Assembly (NCBI GenBank): GCA_022478985.1
Contig: JAKSZP010012205.1
Span: 24,679-88,678 of the forward strand
Length of the DNA stretch: 64,000 nucleotides
Direction of reading: 5' to 3'
Source: Massospora cicadina
Taxonomy: Eukaryota > Entomophthoromycota > Entomophthoromycetes > Entomophthorales > Entomophthoraceae
The notes under the pieces were generated by a model. It ran no database searches. It saw only the letters and a program-made list of their open reading frames with translations, and was not told the DNA's origin. The position numbers and the translations under genes were made by a program. Within the stretch, counting starts at the first letter, position 1, and each line of letters starts with the position of its first letter. Positions 22,301 to 33,363 of the stretch are shown piece after piece.

Positions 22301-22849
22301 AAAGTTTTTAAGCAATTATAGGGTTGAGACGTTTCTGTGGGCAGAGCTGATTTCTGAATACTTGACATGCATGGCAGGTGAAAGTATAGCTAAATATATC
22401 AGCGTGGGAAATAGCCACCAGTAGGTGGAAAAATTATTCCCATGTTGCTTGCTTTCCAAAGTTCCCAGTATCATCATTGTCTCTCTTAAGGCGTTTTACC
22501 CTTAAATTTTTAGAACTGATTAAAGTATGGTATTTTTGGATAATGCATATAGTTGACCTTTACTGACTATAAACTTGTTTGCATTTAGTTTTGAATTTTC
22601 TTCATTTGACACTTCCTTGGGAACATTATTATTTTGGATATATTACTGGATCTGTAACAACTTAGGTTCCAGGTTGAATGACTTCATATGGTAAGCTGGT
22701 ACTTGGCTGGTAACAGGAGAGATATGAGAAAATCCATTGGCTACGGCGTTCAGTTTTCCAGGGGGTGTATAAACTTTACGTTAAATTTCATTAATTATTA
22801 ATGTCATTGGATGTGTTGGGCATTTAGAAATAGATTGTTGATTAAGAAG
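22301..22849 (-). pseudogene. G2 pol linker between RNase H and integrase
   Basis: Minus-strand coding traces continue between the RNase H and integrase blocks. CHACQ (about 22376-22362) probably marks the CxxC half of an integrase HHCC zinc finger. Many stops; boundaries uncertain. Confidence 0.4.
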
Positions 22850-23200
22850 CTTATGGCAGAAATATCAATGTAAATAGTGACATTTCAATCCAGCAAGCAG
22901 TATCATAATCTTTAGAGAGAGTATTATATCAAGTATCTTCTTTTCAAAGGTGTAATATTTGATTTTGGTGGGGGCTGAATTTATTAAAAGTTTGTTTGAT
23001 TGGCAGAAATTTTCCACGTTGAAACTTGGTCAATACTTCTCCATGGGCAATATCATTTGCTTCAGTAAAATTTTAAATTTTGTTTTTAAAATTCAGGAAT
23101 ATTAAAACAAGTACTTGATTTATCAATTTATTCAGTTCATTGAAACTGCGTTTCTCAGGTTGATTGAATTCCCGCTAACCTCCTTTCTTCTTCAGATGTT
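22850..23200 (-). pseudogene. G2 RNase H fragment
   Basis: The minus strand reads TEANDIAHGEVLTKFQ (complement of about 23075-23028), equivalent to the usual TDASD.A.GAVL.Q of Gypsy RNase H with the first Asp replaced by Glu. A later PIKQTFNKFSPHQNQ matches the P.....K.L...E.NY block. It normally degrades RNA in RNA:DNA hybrids during replication. Confidence 0.6.
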
Positions 23201-23449
23201 AAAGCGGGGCTGAAATCAGACTGTAGTTTAGGATGAATGAATTTAATTGTTTACAGTTACAAAGAAACTTAGAAGCTCATTAATGTTCTGTGGGTAGGGC
23301 CATAATAAGATTACTCTGACCTTCTCAAGATATGTTTTTCCAATGGGGGTAAATATGTGGCCTAATAAGTTCAGCACTTTTCAACAAAGAAACATTTTTA
23401 ATCATTAATGCTGAGGTTGGCGTTCTTGATAAAGTCAAAAAAAACTATC

Positions 23450-24000
23450 TTTGAATTCTGAAGGTGTTGTTAGAAAATTAGAAAGTAGATGATAAAAGCA
23501 TCAATTTAAACAGTGATGCATTAATCGATAATATCTCAGTATAGGCTATCCATGACTTCCTGAAAGGTCTGTGGTGCTCTGGTAAGCCTAAATGGCAGTC
23601 ACATACCAAAACTGATATATTTGGTAACATATGTGGATTTCTAAGTTTTATCTTCATCCATGCCTAGTTGGTATTATCCAGAAAAGAGATCAATGTTGGT
23701 GAACATTTGGGCCCCATAGCACTGAAGATGTTAAAATTAGGGGTAGTGAGTATGCGTTTTTTGTAATTTTGTTTAGTGAATATATTTTAATCAAATTCAG
23801 ATTTTCCCATTCTTTTTAAGTACCATAACTACTTGGGAACGCCAATGGAGATTGAGAGGGGCAAATAATCCTACTGCCTAATTCTTTGTGAGTTTTTAGT
23901 TCTAATGAAGTGCTCACAAGCTTGAGGTAGTTGACAAGGTTGTCAGGTAATTGGTTTAGTTTCTCCAACATCAATTTGATGTTGTCTCAAGTTAAATAAA
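23450..24000 (-). pseudogene. G2 reverse transcriptase fragment
   Basis: The minus strand reads GAQMFTNIDLFSG (about 23722-23684), YQLGMDEDKT, VTKYISFGM and LTRAPQTFQEVMD (about 23585-23550), the palm segments of a Gypsy RT. The Y.DD box region (about 23500) reads IDAFIIY, so the second catalytic Asp is missing. The DLF.GY and LPF.LT motifs separate it from the MPQGLCNAPATFQ lineage of G3, G4 and G5. Confidence 0.65.
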
Positions 24001-24399
24001 AAACGTCATTTTCATCCTGTTTGATATTATCTTTTGAGTTCTGGACTAGTTGTAGTAGTCTTCTCTTTTTTCCTGAAGATGTTCAGAAGTTTAAATTTGG
24101 TGAAAAAATTGGGTGCATAGGTAGGATGCAGCTGGAGAAGTTGATCATTCTCAGGCTGCAGGGGTGTGGTTGTAGTGAATGGGTAGCGGTTTGATTCCTC
24201 AATCTGTTGGGTGTACCACTGATCATTTTAGGGTTCACAAGTATCTTAAATACTTTAAAGCGTGACATAACAGTAACATTAATAATTAATCATGATCAAA
24301 AACAACTGCGTTAATGAATTGTATTTTGCCAGCGATCTCAACAAAAAAGTCAACCACTTAACTGCAGCAGGATTGTTGGGAACTGCCAGTAATAAAGAA

Positions 24400-24560
24400 A
24401 ACAAGGTCGCCTTAAGTATTACTTGTTAGTCAATGTTAAGAGATTTCCTAGTGACAATATTGGCAGAAGACCCAGAATCCAGGACTATTAGGAAGGTGTA
24501 TCCAAAGAGGGATCCTTAGGTGTGGGGTTCTCTGTAGTGAAAAAATTATTTAAGGTTTTT
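24400..24560 (-). pseudogene. G2 protease active-site region
   Basis: The minus strand reads FLIVLDSGSSANIVTRKSL (complement of about 24492-24435), a retropepsin-type D-S-G-S box. Upstream (24.6-25.38 kb) are Ser/Pro/Lys-rich runs consistent with the gag-protease junction. Confidence 0.6.
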
Positions 24561-25729
24561 GGCTGACATTTCAGAGTTGAATAAGAACAGTTGTTTTAGT
24601 GTATATCTTGGCGTAAGGTGATGCTTGATTTGCACAGGTCATAAGGAGTTATATATAATAGTTCTCTTCTAAACCTAAAGGCAGAACTGCCTTAAGTTAA
24701 TAAGGTTCAACTTGTTAGGTAGGGGCTGACTGCTGAGAAAACTTGATGGGATATTATGGGGATAAGTTAATCTGAACTGGCTTTCTAGATTGGGTTGTGC
24801 AATAGAAATATTCAAACCCTGTTTTTGAACATTGTTGGTCAAGGATTTAGGATTTTGTTCATTTCAATTCGATTTTGGTAAAAAAATCAGGTGAACTAAT
24901 TCTTGATAATTTGATTGGACGTGGGTATATTCATCATACTCTTCCATGAGTATTCCACGGGGTTTGGCAATTTTTAGGGTTCTTTATCTAATGGATCATC
25001 GATCTTTTTCTTTTTTTGGGAAATCAAGTGTTTAAGTGGAGTTTGTGGTTTCTTTGATTCTTTTTCTTGGCAGCGTATTCCTCCAGAAAGTAAGGCTATT
25101 TGATTGGTTTTATTTATTTGGGAATTTATTATATATTAAATTTGATGTATTAGTTCTCAAGTTGATATATCTTCAATAATGAGTAAAACTGGTATTTGGA
25201 CATGATGTTGATTGGACTGACAAACCAGGAGAGGAAAGTTGGCTGGTTTCAAGGGAGGTTGAGTAGCCCAAATCTGGTGATCTTCCCAGTTAAGGCAATG
25301 TCCACTTGGATAAATACACACAGGGGAACAGAAAATTTATTGCATTGATAAAAATCTTGTTTTAACTAATTTGGGTACTCTGATTTCATATCTGAAGTTA
25401 TTTTTCTCTACAAACTTCAGTTTTTACTTTTAAAAAAATTCACGTTAATGTAAAATTTTCAAATTTTTAAGCATTTATCTCAATTTACAGTAGTGGGATA
25501 TTATCTTAATCACCTTTGTGGTGATGATATAAGTCATTAAAAACGCAAAAACAAACAATGGCGCAAAATTATGCAATAGTTTTGAATTACAAAGAAATAA
25601 AATCACTTATTTTGATCATAAATATGACATAAAACACTAGTAAATACAAAAACTATAGTTTTCATTTATAATTTTTATATGGTTATACAGATGGAAAATG
25701 TTATTTAAATAATGCAGTAATGTAGCATG

Positions 25730-26430
25730 GAGAACATGCAAAACTCATTATGGCAAGAATTTGCGCTTTTAGCTCTTGAATTTGTGGACTTTCTCAAGAT
25801 GATCTCATGTGATGCTCCAGCAGTAGTCTGCCATCATATGCGTGTACCATTGCCCTTTATAACGCTCTTTCATTGTCTTCAGGCCTTGATGAAGAGTTTC
25901 CCCTGCTCATCGCTAACATCCTCAATGTTTTTGGAAAATTAATCAAGATGGCTATTCAGGAAGTGCAACTTAATACTCGTGTTGCATTCAAGATTGCAAA
26001 ATGCCATTAGCATCCTTTGAACCGTAAGTACATAGTTTTATGCCTTCTTGTTACCAAGGAAGTTGTTAATAACTGCTACAAAAGACATTAATGCTACCCT
26101 CCTCTTTTTATCCATCTTCCTGACAAATTCACTGTCATGCATAAGGGATCAAATGTGAGGACCATCAAACACACATGCTATTATTTTGTTGAATATAAGA
26201 CCAGAAAATGCAGAAACAATGTGTTGAAACATTCATTTTCAGCATTCAGAGCCTTTACAAATTTCTTCAATAAGCCAAGCTTGATATGAAGTGGAGGGAA
26301 GATGATTCTTTCTCGTCTTTATTGCATGAAAACTAGATCATACATAGGAAAACTGACTTCATACTTGGAATCACCGATGTCAAAATACATAGAAATAGCT
26401 GAAAATATCATACAATAGCAAAAAATTGCT
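25730..26430 (-). pseudogene. Relic of an uncharacterised 'PPLHIKLGL' protein family
   Basis: The minus strand carries, in order, VSFPMYDLVF (about 26360-26330), IIFPPLHIKLGLLKKFVKAL (about 26308-26249), SFVAVINNFLGNKKA (about 26082-26038), then CNLECNTSIKLHFLNSHLD (about 25995-25940) and NIEDVSDEQGK (about 25920-25888). From memory, PPLHIKLGLMK...NFLGN...HFL.SHLD..P.N...VSDE.GE is a family of unknown function abundant in invertebrate genomes. I cannot run a search here. Stops and frame changes make it a pseudogene. It lies on the same strand as G2, between its nucleocapsid and protease: either a later insertion or a captured segment. Confidence 0.65.
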
Positions 26431-26848
26431 CTCCTGTGTAATTTAACATTGTAAACAAGGGCATCAACACTGATGAAAATGGCGCCTCAGATGGTTACAA
26501 TTAAAGCATCAGAGATTGTTGTAAGGGCGTTGTCCATGAACCTTCATAATTAACTGTAAGAATTGCTTAGTAAGGGTATTAATTTTCTCTTTCATCTCCA
26601 AAGGTAGCTTGATGTCAAGTAGTTTTGGGATATTCTCTGTGTTGGAAGCGTCTAAGCCCACAGAGTCAGGGTTCACTAGAGTAGACGTCATTGGATGGTT
26701 AAGGCTTCAGTACACCATTTTCATGTAGTTTTGATAATTAGTATTTGCCTGATCCATGCAAGTTAGTTAGTCCATTATACAGCATCAACGTTAGGATTTA
26801 TGAGAACATCAAGGAACCAGTGGAGAAGCTCTTGATCAACTTCCTCAC
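26430..26848 (-). pseudogene. G2 gag C-terminal part with CCHC knuckle
   Basis: The minus strand reads LPLEMKEKINTLTKQFLQL (about 26610-26555) then CFNCNHLRRHFHQC (about 26500-26455), a CCHC-like zinc knuckle with shifted spacing. Upstream, WFLDVLINPNVDAV continues the capsid across the G5 insertion point. The N-terminal half lies at 33364-33870. Confidence 0.6.
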
Positions 26849-27263
26849 TGTTGGGATTCGAGATATAAAGTATCTCAAACTCCCATCTTCTGAATTCAGC
26901 TGTGCCAAATTAGTCATCAATTCCATCCAAGACAAAACTTTTTCAGGATCATCATTACTAGTACTGAGTCACGTGGAGCGGGCTTTCCACCTTCTCAGTC
27001 AGGTGAGCGACAATATCCATTGAGGACGCCCTCAAGGAGGCCTTTCTGGAAGGTTAGTAAAGGTCCTGATTGGATGAGGCTCCAAAGATCTTGAAGGCAT
27101 CAAGTCCCAATACACCCTATAAATATCAGAGCATTTTGAATTAATAAAATATTCGGTAAACTAACCTATATTTTTCTGTTTCCTCTTTGGTGCTCATTTC
27201 CAATTTTCCAGCTTTGAGCCACTGCAAACCCTGGCGCCAGTCCTGAGAACTGCAGCACCGACA
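26849..27263 (+). repeat. G5 5' LTR
   Basis: 415 bp, begins TGTTGGGATTC and ends GCACCGACA. It contains CACCCTATAAATAT (about 27113), a plausible TATA box, and AATAAAATATT (about 27144), a possible polyadenylation signal. Both recur in the 3' LTR. Confidence 0.93.
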
Positions 27264-27266
27264 AAG

Positions 27267-27284
27267 TGGTGCTCACTACAGGGG
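27267..27284 (+). promoter_or_regulatory. G5 primer binding site
   Basis: TGGTGCTCACTACAGGGG starts three bases after the 5' LTR and is identical to the G1 site, although the LTRs of the two elements are unrelated in sequence. Confidence 0.78.
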
Positions 27285-27323
27285 GCTCTGAGCTGACCTA
27301 GTGAAAACGTCAATCACAACAAA

Positions 27324-29277
27324 ATGGAAACCAACAGCAACCCTGAAGACCAAATGACTGGTCAATTGAGGAGCATTTCTCAATGGGTTAGTTCTTCCCG
27401 ATACGCAACGCCACCCTTGCAGCCAGAAAGGCTAGAGTTCTGCGCCACCTTCCAATTCTCGCTGTCCTCCCTAGATGGGGGCCAATATCAACTTCAGCTC
27501 AAACACACCCACGTCATCAAACAATTAATCCTCAGCATCTATGCTGAGGGTGTCTGCTCCAGCCACTCCCATGCCTCCGCCATGCCATCCACGATGTGGG
27601 ACCTCTACTCAACGGCTGTATTGCCTGCTGGAGAGCTTACATTGGGGCCTGATCGCTACCTTCATAATTTCGTTCATCCCACAATTCATCACCTCCTCCA
27701 GTTAGTAGTATTACACCATCAGGAGGTCTCTCAGCACCTAGGCTCACCCAAAATTTACATTTGTATATTATTGACTTCTACGACGCCGCCTCCTCCTTCA
27801 TGCATAACAATTGTAAAGTTATACTCGATAACTGATGACTAATCAATGTTATCCATGATCAATTGTTGGTATTAGATAGTGGCATCTCCAGCTACCTCAA
27901 GGAGTGATTTTGCCAAAATGCTCAGTGGTTTGAAGCGACATGGGCCAGCACTTACAACAAGCCAAGGAACTACTACAATCCCTACAACAGCGCTACTGAG
28001 AGCTGGCCTCTCGCAACTACTCCCCTGCAGCTGCTGGGCCTGAAGGGCCTAGGAGGCCAGAAGGTCCTGAGGGGCGTCAGGGGCCAGCAGGCCCTGAGGG
28101 TCTGCATGGGCCTCAAGGGCCTTCCGGCCCCCTGACCTCAGGCAAACCCAAAGACCCCTGGCAAAAAGATATAATAACCGCTCTGGCCGCCCTGTGGGAC
28201 CAGATCCAGAAGGTGGCCTTGGGATGAAAGCTCCAAATGGATGGTGTTCCCCTCGACCCCAGGGTCTCCATCAAAGCACTATTGAATGAGGTGGATAACC
28301 TTAGTGCTTTCTTGAGGCTCACCAACGCTTGCATCTCCCAGCTTGAGACAACGTGTTGTGGGTTTGAAACCCAGTTGGCCACCATTGAAAACCAGCTCCA
28401 ACTACAGAACGCCGAAATTCAGTCCTTATAGGAGCAGGTTGCCAGCAAGGCATCTGCTTCCACCCTCAGTCAAAATTGGGAATACATCCAAGAAGACTTA
28501 GAAGGCTTGCAGAGGCGGCTAGATCAACAGGCTCCTTGAGAATATGCAGAAATGGAGATCTCGGAGCTGACGCCCATCGCAGGAATTATCACCCTCTCTA
28601 CTCATATTGTCACTAACTTTAAACCTAGCTTCAAGTAGAAGTTCACCCCTGGACAGGAGAGCATCGCCTCCTTCTTGTATGCCTATGAGAGTTCTATGGA
28701 TGAGGCTACCGACTGACAAAAGGTGAAGCACATCCACTCATTCCTAGACAGCACCGCCTGGGAAGTTATGACTCCCCATCTGAAGGAGTGTAACACCTGG
28801 GAACAATTCCGCACCGCCCTGATCCAAGAGTTTGGCAGTAACCAAACCTTGGCCAACCAGAAGCAAGCGTTCATGGGCATTCAACTTAACAAAGGAGAAA
28901 ACCCTATGGAGTTTATCAACCGGTTCTATGCTCAGGCTCAACCTTTGGTTACAACAGACTGTATCACTCTGGATGACACCATCACTGCCATCATTTCCGC
29001 CCTGGGGTTCTATCCTGAGGTCCAGGTGCACATGATCGGGAAAAAGAATGGGTTCGCTTGCATCAGAGAGATCAAGGAGGCCCTCAACGAGATCCCTGCC
29101 ACAATACTGAACTCTAAGGCTGTGGCCGCTGGCCCCTCTAACCGCCCTAGGGTCCATGTAGCTGAGAACCAGAAAACCCCCCATCTGCGGTGCACCTATT
29201 GCAATGGCTTTAGGCATAGCGCCAAAACTTGTTGGAAACGTCTAGCTGAGGAGGTGGGAAAAGGGCAGTCAGCATGA
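27324..29277 (+). pseudogene. G5 gag with collagen-like repeat, coiled coil, capsid and CCHC
   Basis: The N-terminal part starts at ATG 27324 (172 codons). After a frame change near 27.85 kb one frame runs to 29277. It holds eleven triplets at 28036-28134, ten starting with Gly (GPE, GPR, ... GPQ, GPS), a collagen-like run. Then come a heptad-like coiled coil (about 28270-28530), a capsid block including FMGIQLNKGENPMEFINRFY (about 28870-28929) and an intact CCHC knuckle CTYCNGFRHSAKTC (about 29190-29231). Stops in this frame include TGA in GDQIQKVALG* context near 28225 and others in the coiled-coil region, each one C-to-T step from Arg or Gln. Gag forms the particle and packages RNA. Confidence 0.85.
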
Positions 29278-29460
29278 AGGACAAGGCGCTTCATGCTGAC
29301 ATCCCTGCCCAGCCTTAAGTAACCCCTACACACAAACCAGAAGCTGTTAACCCTGAAGAAGTAGCTGCGGTATCTAATGACAATAAAGACATTGATACTG
29401 CTTACTCTTCTTCTGATGATTCTCCTATGTTCCTTACGTTGCCGCCTCAGTTTATAAAGT
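29278..29460 (+). other. G5 gag-protease junction
   Basis: A short Ser/Asp-rich linker in broken frames between the CCHC knuckle and the protease reading frame. Whether pol was made by frameshift, readthrough or one frame cannot be told from this damaged copy. Confidence 0.4.
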
Positions 29461-30475
29461 TTGGTCACCCAAGTCGCCATCCAGGTCCACAAGATTCCAG
29501 TTTATGTCATAGTCAACAGTGGCTCCCCCGTGAACGTTATCTCTTCCAAGCTGATGAAACGCATCAAGGTTGCCCCCAACATGCTGCATTACATGGAATA
29601 TGGCACAGCTGGCCCTCAGTGCACCCAATCCATAGGGGCCTATTCCTCTCTACTGATCTGGTTCAGGAAGCTCACTTTGGATACAACTGCCATCACTTTG
29701 GACAACACCAGCTACAATCTGCTCCTTAAAGCCCAGTTTCTTCTAGACTATTCGGCTGTTATCCACTATGACAGTGGTTTTCTCTCCCTTCTAGGACACC
29801 GAGTCCCTCTGGTTTTTGAAACTGCCCATGACTCTAGGGCGGATGTCAAGGCCCAAGCCTGCCTACTGGAGACCAAAGGACAAATTGATCAGCTTGAGTA
29901 CCACGTCTGGGGCTCTCAAGTCTGGCTGCCCCCTCCTGCTGTGGATGGATCTGAGGGGATGCCAGTTTACTTGCCCCAGGCGACTACTGTGCCCCCAAAA
30001 TCCCAAGTTATTGTTGACACTCAGGTCTACATCAACATTCCCTTAGGGTATTTACTGGGGTTCCGCGGCCTAGATAACCCATCTCCCAGAGAAGTGCTGA
30101 CCTGCCCCGGAATCCTTGATCCAGCATATGCTAGATTGATATCAGTGTTGCTAGCCAACCTGACTTACAAACCAAAAGTTATAGGACCTAACCAACCCGC
30201 CACTTACGTTCACTTGTTACCGATGGGGGCTGTTGCTGATGTCCAAAGCTTTGGGGAATTGAGGGACCTTGGCTTGGAGTCGCCACCCTCAGTTAATTTG
30301 GTCAATGCTAACATAGGAGAGGGCCTCTCTGATGAACAGCAACTTAAGGTTCAGGAGCTCCTGGAGGAATACTTGGATCTATTCTCCACTTTGACCTACA
30401 ATTTTGGAAGGATGAACAGAGTCCTCCACCATGTAGAAACTGGGGATGCCCCCATTGTGGTCCCAGCCTTACCGT
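29461..30475 (+). pseudogene. G5 protease plus dUTPase-like block
   Basis: An open run of 338 codons. The protease box at about 29510 is VNSGSPVNVIS: the catalytic Asp of DSG/DTG is Asn (GAC to AAC), so protease activity is expected to be lost. SYNLLLKAQFLLDY (about 29710) is the second protease block. At 29968-30228 a dUTPase-like block follows: TVPPKSQVIVDTQVYINIP, GYLLGFRG, then GILDPAYARLISVLLANL (30109-30162) matching dUTPase motif 3 (G.ID..Y.G), and GPNQPATYVHL. The PRSG substrate loop and Gly-rich C-terminal motif are not visible. It ends in the pre-RT linker. The stop at 30475 reflects a one-base frame change near 30460. Confidence 0.78.
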
Positions 30476-31320
30476 AAGAGCAAAGTCAAAGAGGCCCAGG
30501 TCACATTAGAACTCAAACAGCTGCTCGATGCAGGGCTCTTGGTTCCCTTGCGTAGCCCTTGGTCCTCCCCGCTGTTGCTGAACCAAAAGAAGGATGGCAA
30601 GCAACGGGTGGTGATGGATTATCAATGACTCAACTCCATCACCAAGAAGGACAGCTATCCTCTGCCCCGTATTGATGCCTCACTCTGACTGATTGCAGGT
30701 TCCCAATACTTCTCAGCCATGGACCTTACCAGCGGGTATTGGCAGGTTGAGCTCGCTCCTGAAGACCGAGCCAAGTGTGCTCTAATCGCCCATGAAGGGC
30801 TGTTTGAGCCTACCCGGATGCCCCAAGGCCTCTGCAACGCCCCAGCCACGTTCCAGCACGCCATGGATGAGATCCTTGGAGACCTGAAGCTCTCCTGTGT
30901 CCTGGTCTACCTGGACGACATCACCGTTTTTTTGCAAACTTTTAATGGACATGTCGACCACCTTAAGGAAGTCTTAAAGTGTCTCCGGAAGGCCTCCATC
31001 GAGCTCAAGCTCTTGAAGTGCTCCTTCTTCCAGCCTGAGCTAGAATTCTTAGGCCATAAGGTCTCCAAACGTGGCATTTAACCTATCCCCAATAAGGTTT
31101 ATGCTATAGAAAAGATGTCATGCCCCCAAAGCCTACAAGATATTCAAGTCTTCCTAGGTATGGTGGGCTATTACCGTCAGTTCATCCCACAATTTGCCGA
31201 CCTTGCCAAGCTGTTGTTCTACCACTTACAAAAAAATCCATTTGAATGGCGACCTGAGCAGGAACAGGCTTTCAACACTCTACGTACAGCTTTATGTACT
31301 AAACCTGTTCAGTTCATCCC
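30446..31320 (+). pseudogene. G5 reverse transcriptase
   Basis: Contains KQRVVMDYQ, MDLTSGYWQVEL (30719), TRMPQGLCNAPATFQ (about 30810) and the intact catalytic box LVYLDDITVF (about 30903-30932), then LEFLGHKVSKRGI and IQVFLGMVGYYRQF (about 31140). Stops are TGA 30626-30628 (in DYQ*LN, where relatives have Arg or another residue), TGA 30686-30688 and TAA 31079-31081. It copies element RNA into DNA. Frame changes near 31330 lead into RNase H. Confidence 0.87.
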
Positions 31321-31800
31321 CGTTTTGACAAGCCTTTCTTGCTGTTCACAGATACTAGTGATGTCGCTGTGGGGGCTATCCTGGCTCAGCACAATGAGAA
31401 CCAGGTCAACCATCCCATAGCTTATTTTAGCAAGACCCTAAGCAAGGCTGAGCGAAACTACAGCGTCACCGAGAGGGAATGCCTAGCCATTCTTTTAGCC
31501 ATCAAGCATTTTTGGCCCTACCTCTATGGCACCCATTTTACTATCATTACTGACCATTCTTCCCTTTGATGGCTGCAACAAATGAAAGACCCAGATGGAC
31601 GGCTGACCAGGTGGGCCCTACGACTACAAAGCTATGAACTTCACCATCATCCATTGTGCTGGTGCTATTCACCAGAACGCTGACAGACTCTCCAGGATGC
31701 CGGTATTAGCAGTCCTGACCCCGGAGGAGGATCAGCTCTATGACTTAATAGGGCAGCCTGAACGTTGGGAGCTGGAATCCCCCAGGTCCAAGCTGAACTC
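31321..31800 (+). pseudogene. G5 RNase H
   Basis: FTDTSDVAVGAILAQ (about 31342), HPIAYFSKTLSKAERNY, VTERECLAILLAIKHFWPY and ITDHSSL are the Ty3-type RNase H blocks with the catalytic D, E, D. TGA 31567-31569 replaces the Arg of DHSSLRWL. One-base shifts lie near 31640 and 31785. The distal part reads CAGAIHQNADRLSR. Confidence 0.82.
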
Positions 31801-32950
31801 CACCAAATGACTCAAGACACCCAGGTCAAGGATGGGTTACTCTACAAGAGAGTCAACAAGAAGTGGCTTCCCTACATCTGACCCTCCTCTCACACTGACG
31901 TCATCCTGGAAGGCCACACTACTGTTGGGCATGGTGCGGTCAAGAAGACCTATGAGTGGCTGAAGTCATTCTGCTTCTGGGATTGAATGGTCGAAACCAT
32001 CCAAGAGGTTCTGAAAGCCTGCATGACCTGCCAATTTCAAGACTGGCCAACCCTTGATATCAGCACTCTGTCGTTGTGCCAACCAAGCCCTTCAATTTCA
32101 TCAGTATTGACGTGGTGGGTCCCCTCCCCACTGGTCTACATGGTCACAAGTATATTATTCTTGCCATAGACCATCTGACTAAGTGGGTTGAGGCGATCTC
32201 AGTTCCTGCAGCCATGGCTAAGGCTACCGCCTTGTTCCTTGTTTGCTCCATTTTCACCCATTGTGGGTGCCCCCAGACCTTGCTCTCAGACAATGGTTTG
32301 AACTTCACCTCCCAGGTAGTACAGGAGCTAACTTCGCTATTTGGAACTACCCAGAGTTTCGCTGATCCCTACCACCCTTCTACTAATGGGGCAGTAGAAC
32401 GGGCTAATGAAACTCTTGTCTCCATCCTGCATAAGTTGGCCACCTCAGATCCTGCCCTCTGGAACCATTATTTTCCCAGCGCACTGCTTACCTACCGGGT
32501 AAGCTATCACTGTGTTATCAAAATGTCCCCATTTGAAGCCCTGTATGGGTGGGCCCCATGACTACCCAGTAGCGTCCAGCCTCTGTCAAAGCCTTCACTC
32601 CCAAGAATGCTGATTTAAATATGAGGTCCCTTGCTGATGAAGTTGTCCAGCTCCAAGCCCAAACCACTCAAGGCATTATTATCACCAATGGAAGAGAGAC
32701 ATCCTGATCGAATCTCATAAGACCCCCTTACCAGAATTTCAACTAGGTGACCTCATTCTCTTTTATCATCATCAACCTGGAGGCCAACAGAACAAGCTCG
32801 ATGTACTGTGGTCTGGACCCTACAAAATTATACACAAGGTGAAGTCCAAATACTCCATTGCTGACATCAATCAAGGGACTGTTGTAAACTGAGTGCATGG
32901 TTGGTTCCTCCAGCCGTACTCCCCCTCTGACAGAATCTTGAAGGGGGCCT
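31801..32950 (+). pseudogene. G5 integrase
   Basis: The zinc finger shows GHTTVGHGAV and CMTC (HHCC, about 31911-32034). The core 32076-32561 retains all three catalytic acids: D in ISIDVVGP (about 32107), D in LLSDNGLNF (about 32285) and E in NGAVERAN (about 32395). The C-terminal domain (32.74-32.93 kb) has LDVLWSGPYKI and VHGWFLQPYSP. TGA stops at 31879, 31984, 32559 and 32890 fall at positions explained by CGA to TGA. Catalyses strand transfer of element DNA. Confidence 0.85.
32941..32950 (+). promoter_or_regulatory. G5 polypurine tract
   Basis: TTGAAGGGGGCCT (32938-32950) directly precedes the TGTTGG start of the 3' LTR, in the expected position and purine-rich. Confidence 0.7.
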
Positions 32951-33363
32951 TGTTGGGATTCAAGATAAAAACATCTCAAACTCCCATCTTCTGAATCTGG
33001 CCATGCTGAATCAGTCATCGATTCCAGCCAAGACAAAACTTTTCAGGATCATCCTTACCTAGTACTGAGTCACGTGGAGCGGGCTTTCCACCTTCTCAGT
33101 CAGGTGAGCGACGATACCATTGAGGACGCCCTCAAGGAGTCCTTTCTGGAAGGTTAGTAAAGATCCTGATCAGATGAGGCTCCAAAGATCCCAAAGGCAT
33201 CGAGTCCCAATGCACCCTATAAATATTGAAGCATTTTGAATTAATAAGATATTTGGTAAACTAACCTATATTTTTCCATTTCCTCTTCGGTGCTCATTTC
33301 CAATTTTCCAGCTTCAAGCCACCGCAAACCCTGGCACCAGTCCTGAGAACTGCAGCGCCAACA
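32951..33363 (+). repeat. G5 3' LTR
   Basis: 413 bp, TGTTGG at the start and CCAACA at the end (perfect 6-base terminal inverted repeat), followed by target duplication CTCAC at 33364-33368. Most differences from the 5' LTR are transitions. Confidence 0.93.

Larger units (their letters stand above)
26849..33363 (+). mobile_element. Ty3/Gypsy LTR retrotransposon G5, near-complete, inserted in G2 gag
   Basis: LTRs are 26849-27263 and 32951-33363, about 90% identical by eye. Target duplication CTCAC flanks it exactly (26844-26848 and 33364-33368). Order: LTR, primer binding site, gag (N-terminal region, collagen-like repeat, coiled coil, capsid, CCHC), protease, dUTPase-like block, RT, RNase H, integrase, polypurine tract, LTR. 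Coding regions are broken by TGA/TAG/TAA stops and a few indels, and the protease active-site Asp is Asn. RT YLDD and integrase D,D,E are still present. Confidence 0.93.

Noticed and set aside
26745..27023. Plus-strand ORF of 92 codons across the G2/G5 junction
   Set aside because: It spans the G5 LTR border, so it is created by the insertion and not a gene.
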